Below, one piece after another: positions 16,297 to 24,420 of a stretch of DNA of 45,297 nucleotides (positions are counted from its first letter, which is position 1; each line of letters starts with the position of its first letter). The position numbers were made by a program, and so were the translations under genes. The stretch lies in NCBI GenBank assembly GCA_031271005.1, contig JAISWT010000108.1, positions 1 to 45,297 on the forward strand, written 5' to 3'. The stretch is from Prevotellaceae bacterium (GTDB lineage: Bacteria; Bacteroidota; Bacteroidia; Bacteroidales; Paludibacteraceae). Under the pieces are notes generated by a model. That model was not told where the DNA came from. It saw only the letters and a list, made by a program, of their open reading frames with translations, and made no database searches.

Positions 16297-17631
16297 TTAA
16301 ACAATTCCCTGTGCCAGCATTGCTTTTGCTACTTTTAGGAATCCTGCCACGTTTGCACCTTTCATATAATTGATGTATCCGTCCGGCTGTTTTCCGTATT
16401 TTACGCATGCGGTGTGGATATCGTTCATAATCTGTTGCAGTTTGGCATCAACTTCTTCGGCTGTCCACGAGATGTGCATCGCGTTTTGTGTCATTTCCAA
16501 GCCCGAAGTAGCCACTCCGCCTGCATTGACGGCTTTGCCCGGTCCGTACATTATTTTATTATTGATAAACTGCTCAATTGCCTCTGGGGTGCAACCCATA
16601 TTTGAGATTTCGGCAACGCACTTTACTCCGTTTGCTATCAACAATTTAGCATCGTTTTCATTGAGTTCGTTTTGTGTAGCGCAAGGCAGTGCAATGTCTG
16701 CTTTAACCTCCCAGGGCTTTTTGCCGGCAATAAATTTGGCGCCAAATTTTTCGGCGTATGGCGACACAATATCGTTGCAGGTTGCTCTGAGTTCGAGCAT
16801 ATAGTCAATTTTTTCTCCTTCTATCCCGTTTTCGTCATAAATGTATCCGTCTGGTCCTGAAATAGTTACAACTTTGGCTCCCATTTCGGTTGCTTTTAGG
16901 GCGGCGCCCCATGCCACGTTTCCAAAGCCCGAAATTGCAATCGTTTTGCCTTTAATGTCCATTCCTGCGGTTTCGAGCATCTGTTTTGTGAAATACAAGC
17001 CGCCAAATCCTGTGGCTTCGGGGCGAATTAGCGAGCCTCCAAATTCGAGGTTTTTGCCTGTGAGCACGCCGGTATTTTCGCGTGCCAGTTTGCGATACAT
17101 TCCGTACAGGTAGCCAATTTCGCGTCCGCCTACGCCAATATCGCCGGCAGGAACATCCGTATCCGGTCCTATATAACGCCAGAGTTCCATCATAAACGCT
17201 TGGCAGAATCTCATCACTTCGGAGTCCGATTTTCCTTTTGGGTCGAAGTCAGAGCCGCCTTTTGCGCCGCCCATTGGCAGCGTGGTGAGTGCGTTTTTAA
17301 AAATCTGCTCAAATCCCAGGAATTTCAGAATAGATGGATTTACGGACGGGTGGAAGCGCAATCCGCCTTTGTAAGGTCCGATGATGTTGTTGAATTGAAT
17401 ACGGTATCCGAGATTGGTTTGCACCTCGCCGCGGTCGTCTGTCCACACCACTTTAAAGGTGAAAATACGGTCAGGCTCCACGAGGCGTTCGGCTATTTTT
17501 GCCTTCTCAAATTCGGGATGCTCATTGTACACATCTTCTATTGTGCTCAACACTTCGCGCACTGCCTGCAAGTACTCCTTTTCGTTAGGATGTTTTGCTT
17601 CTACCTGAAGCATTAACTTGTTCAAATTCAT
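16297..17631 (-). CDS. gdhA: Glutamate dehydrogenase (NADP type)
   Basis: It interconverts 2-oxoglutarate plus ammonium and glutamate, the main nitrogen entry point in Bacteroidales. The 444-residue length matches the NADP-dependent hexameric class. Visible are the substrate lysines Lys88 (GPYKGGLRFH) and Lys124 (LPMGGAKGGSDFDP), the DVPAGDIGVGGREIG loop, the Rossmann motif IAISGFGNVAWGAA and the C-terminal NAGGVATSGLEM segment. It is monocistronic, with a strong terminator. Confidence 0.97.
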   Translation of the reverse strand: MNLNKLMLQVEAKHPNEKEYLQAVREVLSTIEDVYNEHPEFEKAKIAERLVEPDRIFTFKVVWTDDRGEVQTNLGYRIQFNNIIGPYKGGLRFHPSVNPSILKFLGFEQIFKNALTTLPMGGAKGGSDFDPKGKSDSEVMRFCQAFMMELWRYIGPDTDVPAGDIGVGGREIGYLYGMYRKLARENTGVLTGKNLEFGGSLIRPEATGFGGLYFTKQMLETAGMDIKGKTIAISGFGNVAWGAALKATEMGAKVVTISGPDGYIYDENGIEGEKIDYMLELRATCNDIVSPYAEKFGAKFIAGKKPWEVKADIALPCATQNELNENDAKLLIANGVKCVAEISNMGCTPEAIEQFINNKIMYGPGKAVNAGGVATSGLEMTQNAMHISWTAEEVDAKLQQIMNDIHTACVKYGKQPDGYINYMKGANVAGFLKVAKAMLAQGIV

Positions 17632-17687
17632 AGCATTAAAAAATTTAATCTGTTAATTTTCAATATTTTATTTTTATTTTATTTTAT

Positions 17688-17695
17688 CAAAATTA
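17688..17695 (-). promoter_or_regulatory. -7 box for gdhA
   Basis: TAATTTTG on the minus strand fits TAnnTTTG, about 57 bases upstream of the start codon. Confidence 0.45.
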
Positions 17696-17892
17696 AGGCA
17701 CGCAATTTTAAAGAAAATTTTTGGTATAAAAAAATAAATATGGGTTTTTTTTTTGTAAAATTTGCAATTAAATTCTAAATTTACATTTTGATTATTTTTT
17801 ACAATAATATAATGTAGATTATAACCGTTTTCAAGAATAATGGTTACATAATCACATTGTCATCGTTTATTTTTTTTAAAATAAAAAACAAT

Positions 17893-18095
17893 GTTAGTGG
17901 TTAATTGTTAGTGGTTAATGAAGGAAGGAAGGAATGTCTTTGAATTGCTAATTGCTAATTGCTAATTGATTAAAGTTTCTAACTATTCCTATAACTAAAC
18001 TCTAATAACTGAAAACTGAAAACTACTTTGTAATTTGTATTTCACTAAACTCTAAACTCTAAACTCTAATAACTGACAACTAACTGACAACTTGT
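17893..18095. repeat. Simple-repeat spacer between gdhA and the DUF4270 gene
   Basis: The 17632-18100 spacer holds no gene beyond the gdhA promoter. TTAGTGGTTAAT words, a GGAAGGAA patch, GCTAATT units and repeated ACTCTAA/CTGAAAACT words fill 17893-18095, ending at the stop of the DUF4270 gene. Confidence 0.8.
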
Positions 18096-18100
18096 AATAT

Positions 18101-19498
18101 TCAATATCCGTTATATAAGATTCTCATTTTCACGGGTTTGCTCGAATTGTGGTTGCGCAGCGCGAGTCCGCTCACCGGCAAATAGTGCGCCGTACCTGTT
18201 ATTGTTGTGCCGTAAGTGGTGCTTGTAAGCGCGAGTGTTATTGGTAAAACAGTGATTTCCAGAGTTTCAGGGAGCGGAGTATGCAAAGTTTCGTATCGGT
18301 GAAATTCTGTTGCAAACAGGCGCGAGAGTTCAAACTGAAACAGGTAAGTAGTGTCGTTTGTTGCTAATATTTGCCGTTGCGCCGTTGTATAGGTTGCACA
18401 GGTATCGTTACCGGACGGCAAACGCTTTTTGTCGAAAAATGGTTGCATTGCATCCGACTTGATTGCAAGCATATACGAAGGCATTTTCAGATAACTGTCG
18501 GCGCTGTTTTTGGCTTGCATTTCGAGGACGGCAGCGCTTATTTGCATCTTTTTCCCGTCAACTTTTCTCTGCATTTGCTCATAAATATCTCTTAAAGGGA
18601 TATTTATTTGCGTATAAAAATTGGCAGGCGAAGAGACGTAAGTAACCGTATCGGGTATTGTAATTGTTTGACGGTCAGGATGTTCTACGCGATTAACGCG
18701 CACTACTTCGCGGTTGGACGGAAACGAGAGCGCCAGATTAACTGTTTCGCCACCTGTGCGCTTGTAGTGATAGTAATAATTGATACTAATTCCTGAAACA
18801 TTAAGCATTGCCGAACTGCCGAAATCTGTAGTAATATACAAACCTTTGAAAAATTGCAGGAAGTTTTCAATATTGCTGTAAATCACTTTGTCGCCTGCTG
18901 CATTTCGCGGGTCAAATCGCCGCACAAACTCCTGCGAAAGCGGCATAACAATAATATTTTTCGTGCCAAGGTTTCCTTTGTTTGGGGTAAGAACGGCTTC
19001 GGCAATCGGCTGCGACAAGTCGCAATACTCGCTTACATCAATATTTGACGAGTATTTGCCGTTGTTAATCAAGTCTTTACCTGTCAGTTCGTATGCGCGA
19101 ATGTTCATCAAACTGTTGCCATTGCCAACCCACGAGGTGTAAGTGATTTCTATTTTCGCACTGTCGATGTCAAATTCTGCAAAAGCGGGTTCGCCTGTGC
19201 CTATTTTAGGAAATTCAAAGTTGAGCGGACACATAAGTTGTGTCAAAATATCGGCAACGGCGGTACCAAAGGTGTTGTCGGCAAAGGCGCCAAGTTGCAG
19301 GGAGTCTTGGTTAAGATAAATAGAATCAATCACTTGCGTTTGTGAAGTGAGATTTTGAACGTGCGTTGCAACTACGATTTTATCTGCCGGCGGTTGTATT
19401 GCGGCGCCTACATCTGTTGCCACATCGTCTTTGCATGCACCAAACGCAACGCCAACAAACGACAATAAAATTATTGCAAACTGATTGATTTTTTTCAT
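18101..19498 (-). CDS. DUF4270 family lipoprotein
   Basis: Starting at the ATG ending at 19498, the 465-residue protein has a lipoprotein signal (ILLSFVGVAFGACKDD, with Cys near residue 21) and the family-typical early segment DVGAAIQPPADKI, then DSIYLNQDSLQLGAFADNTFG. It is mostly beta-rich. DUF4270 proteins are surface or periplasmic lipoproteins of unknown function in Bacteroidetes. They commonly lie next to the short GT5-like starch-synthase gene, as here (103 bases upstream), and sometimes panC/panD, which are absent. The extra 27 N-terminal codons of the longest frame precede the signal and are rejected. Confidence 0.88.
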   Translation of the reverse strand: MKKINQFAIILLSFVGVAFGACKDDVATDVGAAIQPPADKIVVATHVQNLTSQTQVIDSIYLNQDSLQLGAFADNTFGTAVADILTQLMCPLNFEFPKIGTGEPAFAEFDIDSAKIEITYTSWVGNGNSLMNIRAYELTGKDLINNGKYSSNIDVSEYCDLSQPIAEAVLTPNKGNLGTKNIIVMPLSQEFVRRFDPRNAAGDKVIYSNIENFLQFFKGLYITTDFGSSAMLNVSGISINYYYHYKRTGGETVNLALSFPSNREVVRVNRVEHPDRQTITIPDTVTYVSSPANFYTQINIPLRDIYEQMQRKVDGKKMQISAAVLEMQAKNSADSYLKMPSYMLAIKSDAMQPFFDKKRLPSGNDTCATYTTAQRQILATNDTTYLFQFELSRLFATEFHRYETLHTPLPETLEITVLPITLALTSTTYGTTITGTAHYLPVSGLALRNHNSSKPVKMRILYNGY

Positions 19499-19576
19499 TT
19501 TTTTTGTTAAATTCCTAATAATCAATAATTCAAATTCCCAATCAGAGAGGCTGACGGGAGTTGTTAAATTTTTTTG

Positions 19577-19584
19577 CAAAGATA
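19577..19584 (-). promoter_or_regulatory. -7 box for the DUF4270 gene
   Basis: TATCTTTG on the minus strand, 78 bases upstream of the chosen start. It lies in the gap after the GT5-like gene, suggesting an independent transcript. Confidence 0.45.
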
Positions 19585-19601
19585 AATTAAATTTTGTAAG
19601 T

Positions 19602-20420
19602 TTATTGCATTAAATTATCATAAAATTCTGCAAAATGTGTTATGTAATTTTCTTTCCCTTTGAAATGCAAAAAAGGTTTTTCCGTATCTTCCACATAATC
19701 AATCAGTTGTTGATTTGCATTTTCTGTTATTTGCGAGATTCCGTCAGAAAAATCAATAGCAAGTTTTGACAGCGCCAAATAATCAAGTTCTTTGCCTTTG
19801 TATGGGGCTATATCTTTTTCGCGCATTCCGCCTGTTTTCATTTTTTTTGCAAATTCTTTGCGAAAAGGCTGTTGAAAATCATCGTTGAGCAGCGACCATA
19901 TCACTTTTGAATGTTTGAAAAAGGGGTCGTCGTTGTAGGCTTTTTTTACATATATCGGAATTAATGACGAAATCCAGCCGTGGCAATGTATTATATCGGG
20001 CGTCCATCGCAGTTTTTTAACGGTCTCCATCACGCTGCGTGCAAAAAAGATAGCACGTTCATCATTGTCGCGAAACTCTTTGCCGTCTTCGTCGCATGCA
20101 ATAGATTTTCTGTGAAAAAACTCGTCGTTGTCAATAAAATAAATTTGCATTCGTGCTGCCTGTATAGACGCTACTTTTAGGATAAGCGGATGGTCTGTGT
20201 CGTCAATGATTAAGTTCATTCCTGAAAGCCGAATGACCTCGTGAAGTTGATTGCGCCTTTCGTTGACACTGCCGTATTTGGGCATAAAGATGCGCGTTTC
20301 CCAGCCAAACTGCTGAATGTCTTCGGGCAATTGGCGTGCAATAAGTGATAACTCTGTCTCGGGTAAATAAGGGGAAATTTCTTGTGAAATGTACAGAACT
20401 CGTCTAACTTTTTTCTTCAT
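19602..20420 (-). CDS. Half-length GT5 glycogen/starch synthase-like protein
   Basis: The 272-residue protein aligns with the N-terminal Rossmann domain of GT5 glycogen synthases: VLYISQEISPYLPETELSLI at the start (in the place of the ADP-glucose KxGG loop), MPKYGSVNERRNQLHEVIR, and the DIIHCHGWISSLIPIYVKK segment with the conserved HxH. The C-terminal GT-B half with the E-x7-E catalytic loop is missing, so classical transferase activity is doubtful. Such short forms are frequent in Bacteroidetes and may act as partners or have lost activity. There is no frameshift: the stop is clean and a spacer follows. Confidence 0.85.
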   Translation of the reverse strand: MKKKVRRVLYISQEISPYLPETELSLIARQLPEDIQQFGWETRIFMPKYGSVNERRNQLHEVIRLSGMNLIIDDTDHPLILKVASIQAARMQIYFIDNDEFFHRKSIACDEDGKEFRDNDERAIFFARSVMETVKKLRWTPDIIHCHGWISSLIPIYVKKAYNDDPFFKHSKVIWSLLNDDFQQPFRKEFAKKMKTGGMREKDIAPYKGKELDYLALSKLAIDFSDGISQITENANQQLIDYVEDTEKPFLHFKGKENYITHFAEFYDNLMQ

Positions 20421-20447
20421 TATTTATGTGTGTAAAATTTCGTTTTG

Positions 20448-20481
20448 CAAAGATATAAAAAAAAAATCAGATATTTGCAAA
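20448..20481 (-). promoter_or_regulatory. Promoter for the GT5-like gene
   Basis: TATCTTTG (20448-20455 on the minus strand) preceded after 22 bases by TTTG (20478-20481). Spacing is slightly longer than the usual 19-21. Confidence 0.5.
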
Positions 20482-20704
20482 TTTCTTTTCAAAATAAAAT
20501 AAAACGCTGCAAAACTTTTCTTTTTTAGTTTTCAGTTGTCAGAAAGAATCTTTACTCCCCCGCTTTGGCGGGAAAAGTCTTTGCCTTTACTATTTACTAT
20601 TTGTAAAGTTTCACAGAGAGACACGGAGTTCACACAGAGGGGCACAAAGTAGAGGCTTGCGTACTTTTATTAGTGAATAATTAATAGTGAATAGTGAATA
20701 ATCC

Positions 20705-20732
20705 GTAGGGGCGCGATTAATCGCGCCCCTAC
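20705..20732. repeat. Perfect 28-base palindrome
   Basis: GTAGGGGCGCGATT is followed directly by its exact reverse complement. It is far more G+C-rich than the surroundings and probably a mobile palindromic repeat unit. Confidence 0.8.
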
Positions 20733-20829
20733 TGTTGCGATTATTAGATTTTCCATTATTCATTTCTTCATTTCTTCATTCCTTAATTATTAATTGCTGC
20801 GTATTCTGTATTTCACTATTCACTATTCA

Positions 20830-21145
20830 CTATTCACTAATAAAAAACTGTATTTTGTCTATACTCTATACTCTATACTCGCCCAACGTAAAGACACCCA
20901 ACACAAGGGCTGTCTCAAAAGTATTTTTTATAAACGGGAACTCCTGAAAATTGATTATTTGATATTACTCTCCCACTTTGGCGGGACATCTTTGCGTTCC
21001 TTGCGTAATCCTTTGCGGTTCTTTGCGGTAAAAAATATTTAACCGCAAGGGACGCAAAGGTTTCGCAAAGTGCGCAAAGGGTTTTTGAGACAGCCCCCTA
21101 CAACGCCTTATGTCGATGTTCTATACTCTATGTTCTATGTTCTAT
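20830..21145. repeat. Composite repeat carrying a MITE insertion
   Basis: The outer words (ACTGTATTTTGTCTATACTC, GCCCAACGTAAAGAC on the left; CTACAACGCCTTATGTC and CTATACTCTATGTTCTA on the right) match the 30420-30535 copy, where they are contiguous around an AGACGCCCA hairpin. Here the hairpin right half is replaced by the element at 20907-21096. The remainder of 20421-21166 has no gene. Confidence 0.75.
20907..21096. mobile_element. MITE-like element, copy 1 (190 bp)
   Basis: Terminal inverted repeats GGGCTGTCTCAAAA (20907-20920) and TTTTGAGACAGCCC (21083-21096) are perfect. Between them lie GTATTTTTTATAAACG, a CCCACTTTGGCGGG word and a Cys-free, ORF-free palindrome of TTTGCGG words. No transposase is encoded. 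Copy 2 at 43221-43350 shares both ends and the left interior. Confidence 0.85.
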
Positions 21146-21166
21146 GCTCTGTCCCGTGCCTTCGTG

Positions 21167-22018
21167 CTAATTTAACTTAAATTCGTAAGTAATTGTGCCT
21201 CTAACAATCCCTGCCCCGCCCGAAAATCGCGCCTTTTTTGCAGTAGCGAGCGCAGCATTGCGTGTTGCTGGGTCGGAAACAGTGGTAGGAGCGCCTATTG
21301 TAGCCGCAGCCACAACGCCTCTTGCATCTACATCTATCGAAACGGTAATTTTTCCCTCAATATTTCTCGCAGGCGGTTCTTCCAAAGCGCCAATCAGGGT
21401 TCTTCCCTGCACATTTGCATTTCCGCGTCCGGCGTAATTGCCCTGTCGCCCGTTGCCGGCACCGCCGCCTGTACCGCCGCCGTTACCTGTTCCGTTGCCA
21501 GCCCCGTCGCCCGAAGCATTTCCCGCGCCTGCACCTGCACCATAACCCGTGCCGCCGCCTTTGGCTGCCTGCTCGCTGCCTGCCAATGCGCTGCCAATGC
21601 GGGAGGCACGGTCAATAGCCGCTTGCTTTTGTCGCTGCTCCTCGGCAATTCGCGCCGCTTCATCGGCTGCCTGCTGCGCTGCATACGCGCCCTGATTGTC
21701 GTACTGCGTTGCTACTGCATTGACAGAAACGGCGACCGGCTGTGTAACTGCTTGAACAGCAGGCTGTTCAACAGTCGGCTGGGTTGCGTAGCCGCCTTCG
21801 TCAATCGCGCCCCCTGCCGAACCGCCATAGTCGCCACCTGTGCCGCCGCCGTCAAACGAATCGCCAAAACTCACCATTATAACCTCTTCGCTATGGTGTT
21901 CAACCTTGGGTAAATACGTGAAAAGCAACAGCAAAAACAGCAGAGCGAAAACCGACATTGAGCCAAACGACCCCAGCAGACGGGAACGACTTTCTATTTT
22001 GTGCATGAAATCAGTCAT
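21167..22018 (-). CDS. TonB-family energy transducer with Gly-rich spacer
   Basis: The 283-residue protein has a short cytoplasmic start, one membrane helix (about residues 18-36), a periplasmic spacer and a C-terminal TonB-like domain (about 205-283, beginning after ALEEPPARNIEGKITV and ending GTITYEFKLN). TonB proteins transmit proton-motive energy from ExbB/ExbD to outer-membrane receptors. In place of the usual Pro/Lys rod, the spacer has a Gly/Asp stretch, a charged helix (DEAARIAEEQRQKQAAIDRA) and a long Gly/Asn/Ala-rich run (about 150-200). In Bacteroidetes this type usually follows exbB-exbD-exbD; those genes are not here. The start is followed closely by another Met codon (residue 5). 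Confidence 0.85.
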   Translation of the reverse strand: MTDFMHKIESRSRLLGSFGSMSVFALLFLLLLFTYLPKVEHHSEEVIMVSFGDSFDGGGTGGDYGGSAGGAIDEGGYATQPTVEQPAVQAVTQPVAVSVNAVATQYDNQGAYAAQQAADEAARIAEEQRQKQAAIDRASRIGSALAGSEQAAKGGGTGYGAGAGAGNASGDGAGNGTGNGGGTGGGAGNGRQGNYAGRGNANVQGRTLIGALEEPPARNIEGKITVSIDVDARGVVAAATIGAPTTVSDPATRNAALATAKKARFSGGAGIVRGTITYEFKLN

Positions 22019-22633
22019 ATAGTCAAACAGTAAATATTAAAAAAAAAAGAATAAATTTATTGATTAAAAAAAATACCTCAAATCCACAGTGATTTTTGCA
22101 ATTCGTTTATCTTCCGTAAGTTATAATAAACAAGGTTCAACGGAACAACAGAGAAAATATTATTGTAAAAAACTTGAACTGTAACTGTAACTGTAACTGT
22201 AACTGTATCCGTAAAGTGATTGTGGATTTAAAGGAAAGACAAAAATAGTTAATTTTCAGCAGACAACAATTTTTCATTTCTGTTTTTTTTAATTTTAACA
22301 AATGTATTTAAAGTATTAATTATCTTAAAATCAAGATATTAAATAAAAACAACTGACATTTTTGCATATTTATTTTTAATAAATTTTAAATCAATGAAGT
22401 TCATTTGCCTGATAATATTGACAAATTTTCAGTTTTCAATTTGCTTTCTCAAAATTGTGTTAATTTCCAAGATGTTTTTGTTAAATTTTAAAAATATTTA
22501 CTTCAAAATTGTCAGTTAGGCACATCTTTTGATAATTTTGCAGCCGTAAATGTTTAAAATCAGAAATTATTTAACACTAATTGGACTTAAATTTTTGCAA
22601 AAATAATGTTATAATTTAATAACTGAAAAAAAT
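22019..22633. other. Non-coding spacer between divergent tonB-like gene and htrA
   Basis: No gene is seen. Five tandem AACTGT units lie at 22177-22206. The rest is strongly A/T-rich with the htrA promoter near its right end. The length leaves room for regulatory sequence or a small RNA, but I see no specific fold. Confidence 0.6.
22509..22540 (+). promoter_or_regulatory. Promoter of htrA
   Basis: TTG (22509-22511), 21 bases, then TAATTTTG (22533-22540): a good sigma-ABfr match. The ATG is 93 bases downstream. Confidence 0.65.
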
Positions 22634-24130
22634 ATGAACAAAAAAAATTTTTTTAGAATTTTATGCTTGTTTTTAGCGGTAGTTGGCGTTAGCGCAGCAA
22701 CTACTTTCACGGTTAATCGTTTGACAAACAACAACTTGACGGAAACCAAGAGCGGCAATTCGCCGTTTTCGTTTGCCGATTTTCAGACAGCGCGCAGCGG
22801 ACTTGAAACAGATTTTACTCTTGCTGCCGAGCGCACCATCCATGCTGTTGTTCACGTTAAAGTGAAGGTGCCGTCACGCGGGATGCAGGGAATGGGTGGA
22901 ATGGACGACTTTTTTGACCAGTTCTTTTTCGGACCCTTTGGCGGCGGCGGGCGTCAGCAGCAGCAAATGGAACAACCTTTGCAGGAAGGTTCGGGGTCGG
23001 GCGTTATCATTTCGGCTGACGGATACATTGTTACCAACAATCATGTTATCGAAAATGCAAAAGAGATTGAGGTTACACTCAACGACAAGCGCACTTTCAA
23101 AGCAAAACTCGTGGGCAGCGACCCCACAACAGATATTGCGCTGATAAAAATTGAAGAGAAAAATCTGCCCACTATTCCTTTTGGCAATTCCGATTCGCTC
23201 AAAGTAGGTGAATGGGTGCTGGCTGTCGGCAATCCTTTTAATTTGACATCAACGGTTACAGCAGGCATTGTGAGCGCCAAGGCGCGAAACATTGATATTT
23301 TAAAAACTCAAATGAAAATTGAGTCGTTTATTCAGACCGATGCGGCAATAAATCCCGGAAACAGTGGCGGCGCACTGGTAAACACTGACGGTCAATTAAT
23401 TGGAATAAACACAGCAATCGCCTCTGCAACAGGGTCTTACGCAGGCTACGGATTTGCAGTGCCATCGGGTATTGTGCAAAAAGTTGTTACCGATATTAAG
23501 GAGCATGGGAAAGTGCAGCGTGCGGTTTTGGGAGTTGCATTGGGCGATATTACCAACCAACTTGCCAAAGAGAAAAACTTAAAAACAATGGAAGGCGCGT
23601 ATGTGAACGACATTGTCAAAGGCAGCGCCGCCGAAAAAGCCGGAATTGAAAAGGGCGACATCATCACGGCAATTGACGGAGTGAAAATCAGCTCTTCTGC
23701 GCAATTGCAGGAACTGGTTGGACGCCGCCGTCCCGGCGACAAAGTGAAAATTAACGTACTGCGTGGCGATAAAACGCTGACCTTGAGCGCCGAACTGAAA
23801 AATATGCAAGGCAATACCGAGATTGTTTCTGCCGTAAAAGGCAGTGAAATTTTTGGCGCCACGTTTGCAGAAGTGGACTCGCAAGTGGCGGCTTCGCTCA
23901 ACATTGAAGGCGGAGTGCAGGTGAAATCTGTTGGCAAAGGCGCTTTCGCAAATGCAGGCGTTAAGGAGGGCTTTATTATCCTGAAAGTGAACAATCAGAC
24001 GGTAGAAACCGAAGACGACCTCCAACGTGCCGTAAATCAGGTCATTAACGGAAGCGACCGCGACAGAGCGCTGTTCCTAACGGGCGTTTATCCCAATGGA
24101 CGTGTAACCTACTATGCAGTAGGGATTTAG
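22634..24130 (+). CDS. htrA: Do/HtrA-family periplasmic serine protease
   Basis: HtrA/DegP degrades or refolds misfolded envelope proteins. The 498-residue protein has an N-terminal signal/anchor (residues 8-27), then a trypsin-like domain with the triad His137 (IVTNNHVIENA), Asp167 (TTDIALIKIE) and Ser244 (NPGNSGGAL), and two PDZ domains (about 285-385 and 400-495). The LA-loop region (residues 83-117) is rich in Met/Gly/Phe then Gln. Single htrA genes of this length are typical for Bacteroidales. It is monocistronic and followed by a hairpin. Confidence 0.96.
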   Translation: MNKKNFFRILCLFLAVVGVSAATTFTVNRLTNNNLTETKSGNSPFSFADFQTARSGLETDFTLAAERTIHAVVHVKVKVPSRGMQGMGGMDDFFDQFFFGPFGGGGRQQQQMEQPLQEGSGSGVIISADGYIVTNNHVIENAKEIEVTLNDKRTFKAKLVGSDPTTDIALIKIEEKNLPTIPFGNSDSLKVGEWVLAVGNPFNLTSTVTAGIVSAKARNIDILKTQMKIESFIQTDAAINPGNSGGALVNTDGQLIGINTAIASATGSYAGYGFAVPSGIVQKVVTDIKEHGKVQRAVLGVALGDITNQLAKEKNLKTMEGAYVNDIVKGSAAEKAGIEKGDIITAIDGVKISSSAQLQELVGRRRPGDKVKINVLRGDKTLTLSAELKNMQGNTEIVSAVKGSEIFGATFAEVDSQVAASLNIEGGVQVKSVGKGAFANAGVKEGFIILKVNNQTVETEDDLQRAVNQVINGSDRDRALFLTGVYPNGRVTYYAVGI

Positions 24131-24170
24131 ACGCACAAAGTTTTCAGTTTTCAGTTTTCAGATAATTCAG

Positions 24171-24213
24171 TTGCGTTCTTTGCGGCAAAAACATTTAACC
24201 GCAAAGAACGCAA
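24171..24213. terminator. Perfect 15-bp hairpin after htrA (dispersed repeat)
   Basis: TTGCGTTCTTTGCGG (24171-24185) and CCGCAAAGAACGCAA (24199-24213) are exact reverse complements, followed by a T run. It can end htrA transcription, but the same element with the same left flank is present at 3146-3188, so it is also a dispersed palindromic repeat. Confidence 0.7.
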
Positions 24214-24374
24214 TTTTTTCGCCCAAAAAAAATCTATGTGTAATAAAAAAAGATAAAAGATAAAAGACTTATGGAGTTAAATTAATTCTCAATTCTAATA
24301 ATTGTTCACTATTCACTATTCACTAAATATTGAAAATCAAAATTCTGAAAACTTAAAACTTTTTTACTATCAGA

Positions 24375-24406
24375 TTGTAATATGTCTGAACTTTTCTGTA
24401 CATTTG
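24375..24406 (+). promoter_or_regulatory. Promoter of dgt
   Basis: TTG (24375-24377), 21 bases, TACATTTG (24399-24406). It lies between the two candidate starts 24382 and 24421 and so excludes the first. Confidence 0.7.
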
Positions 24407-24420
24407 CAAATAAATTTACG

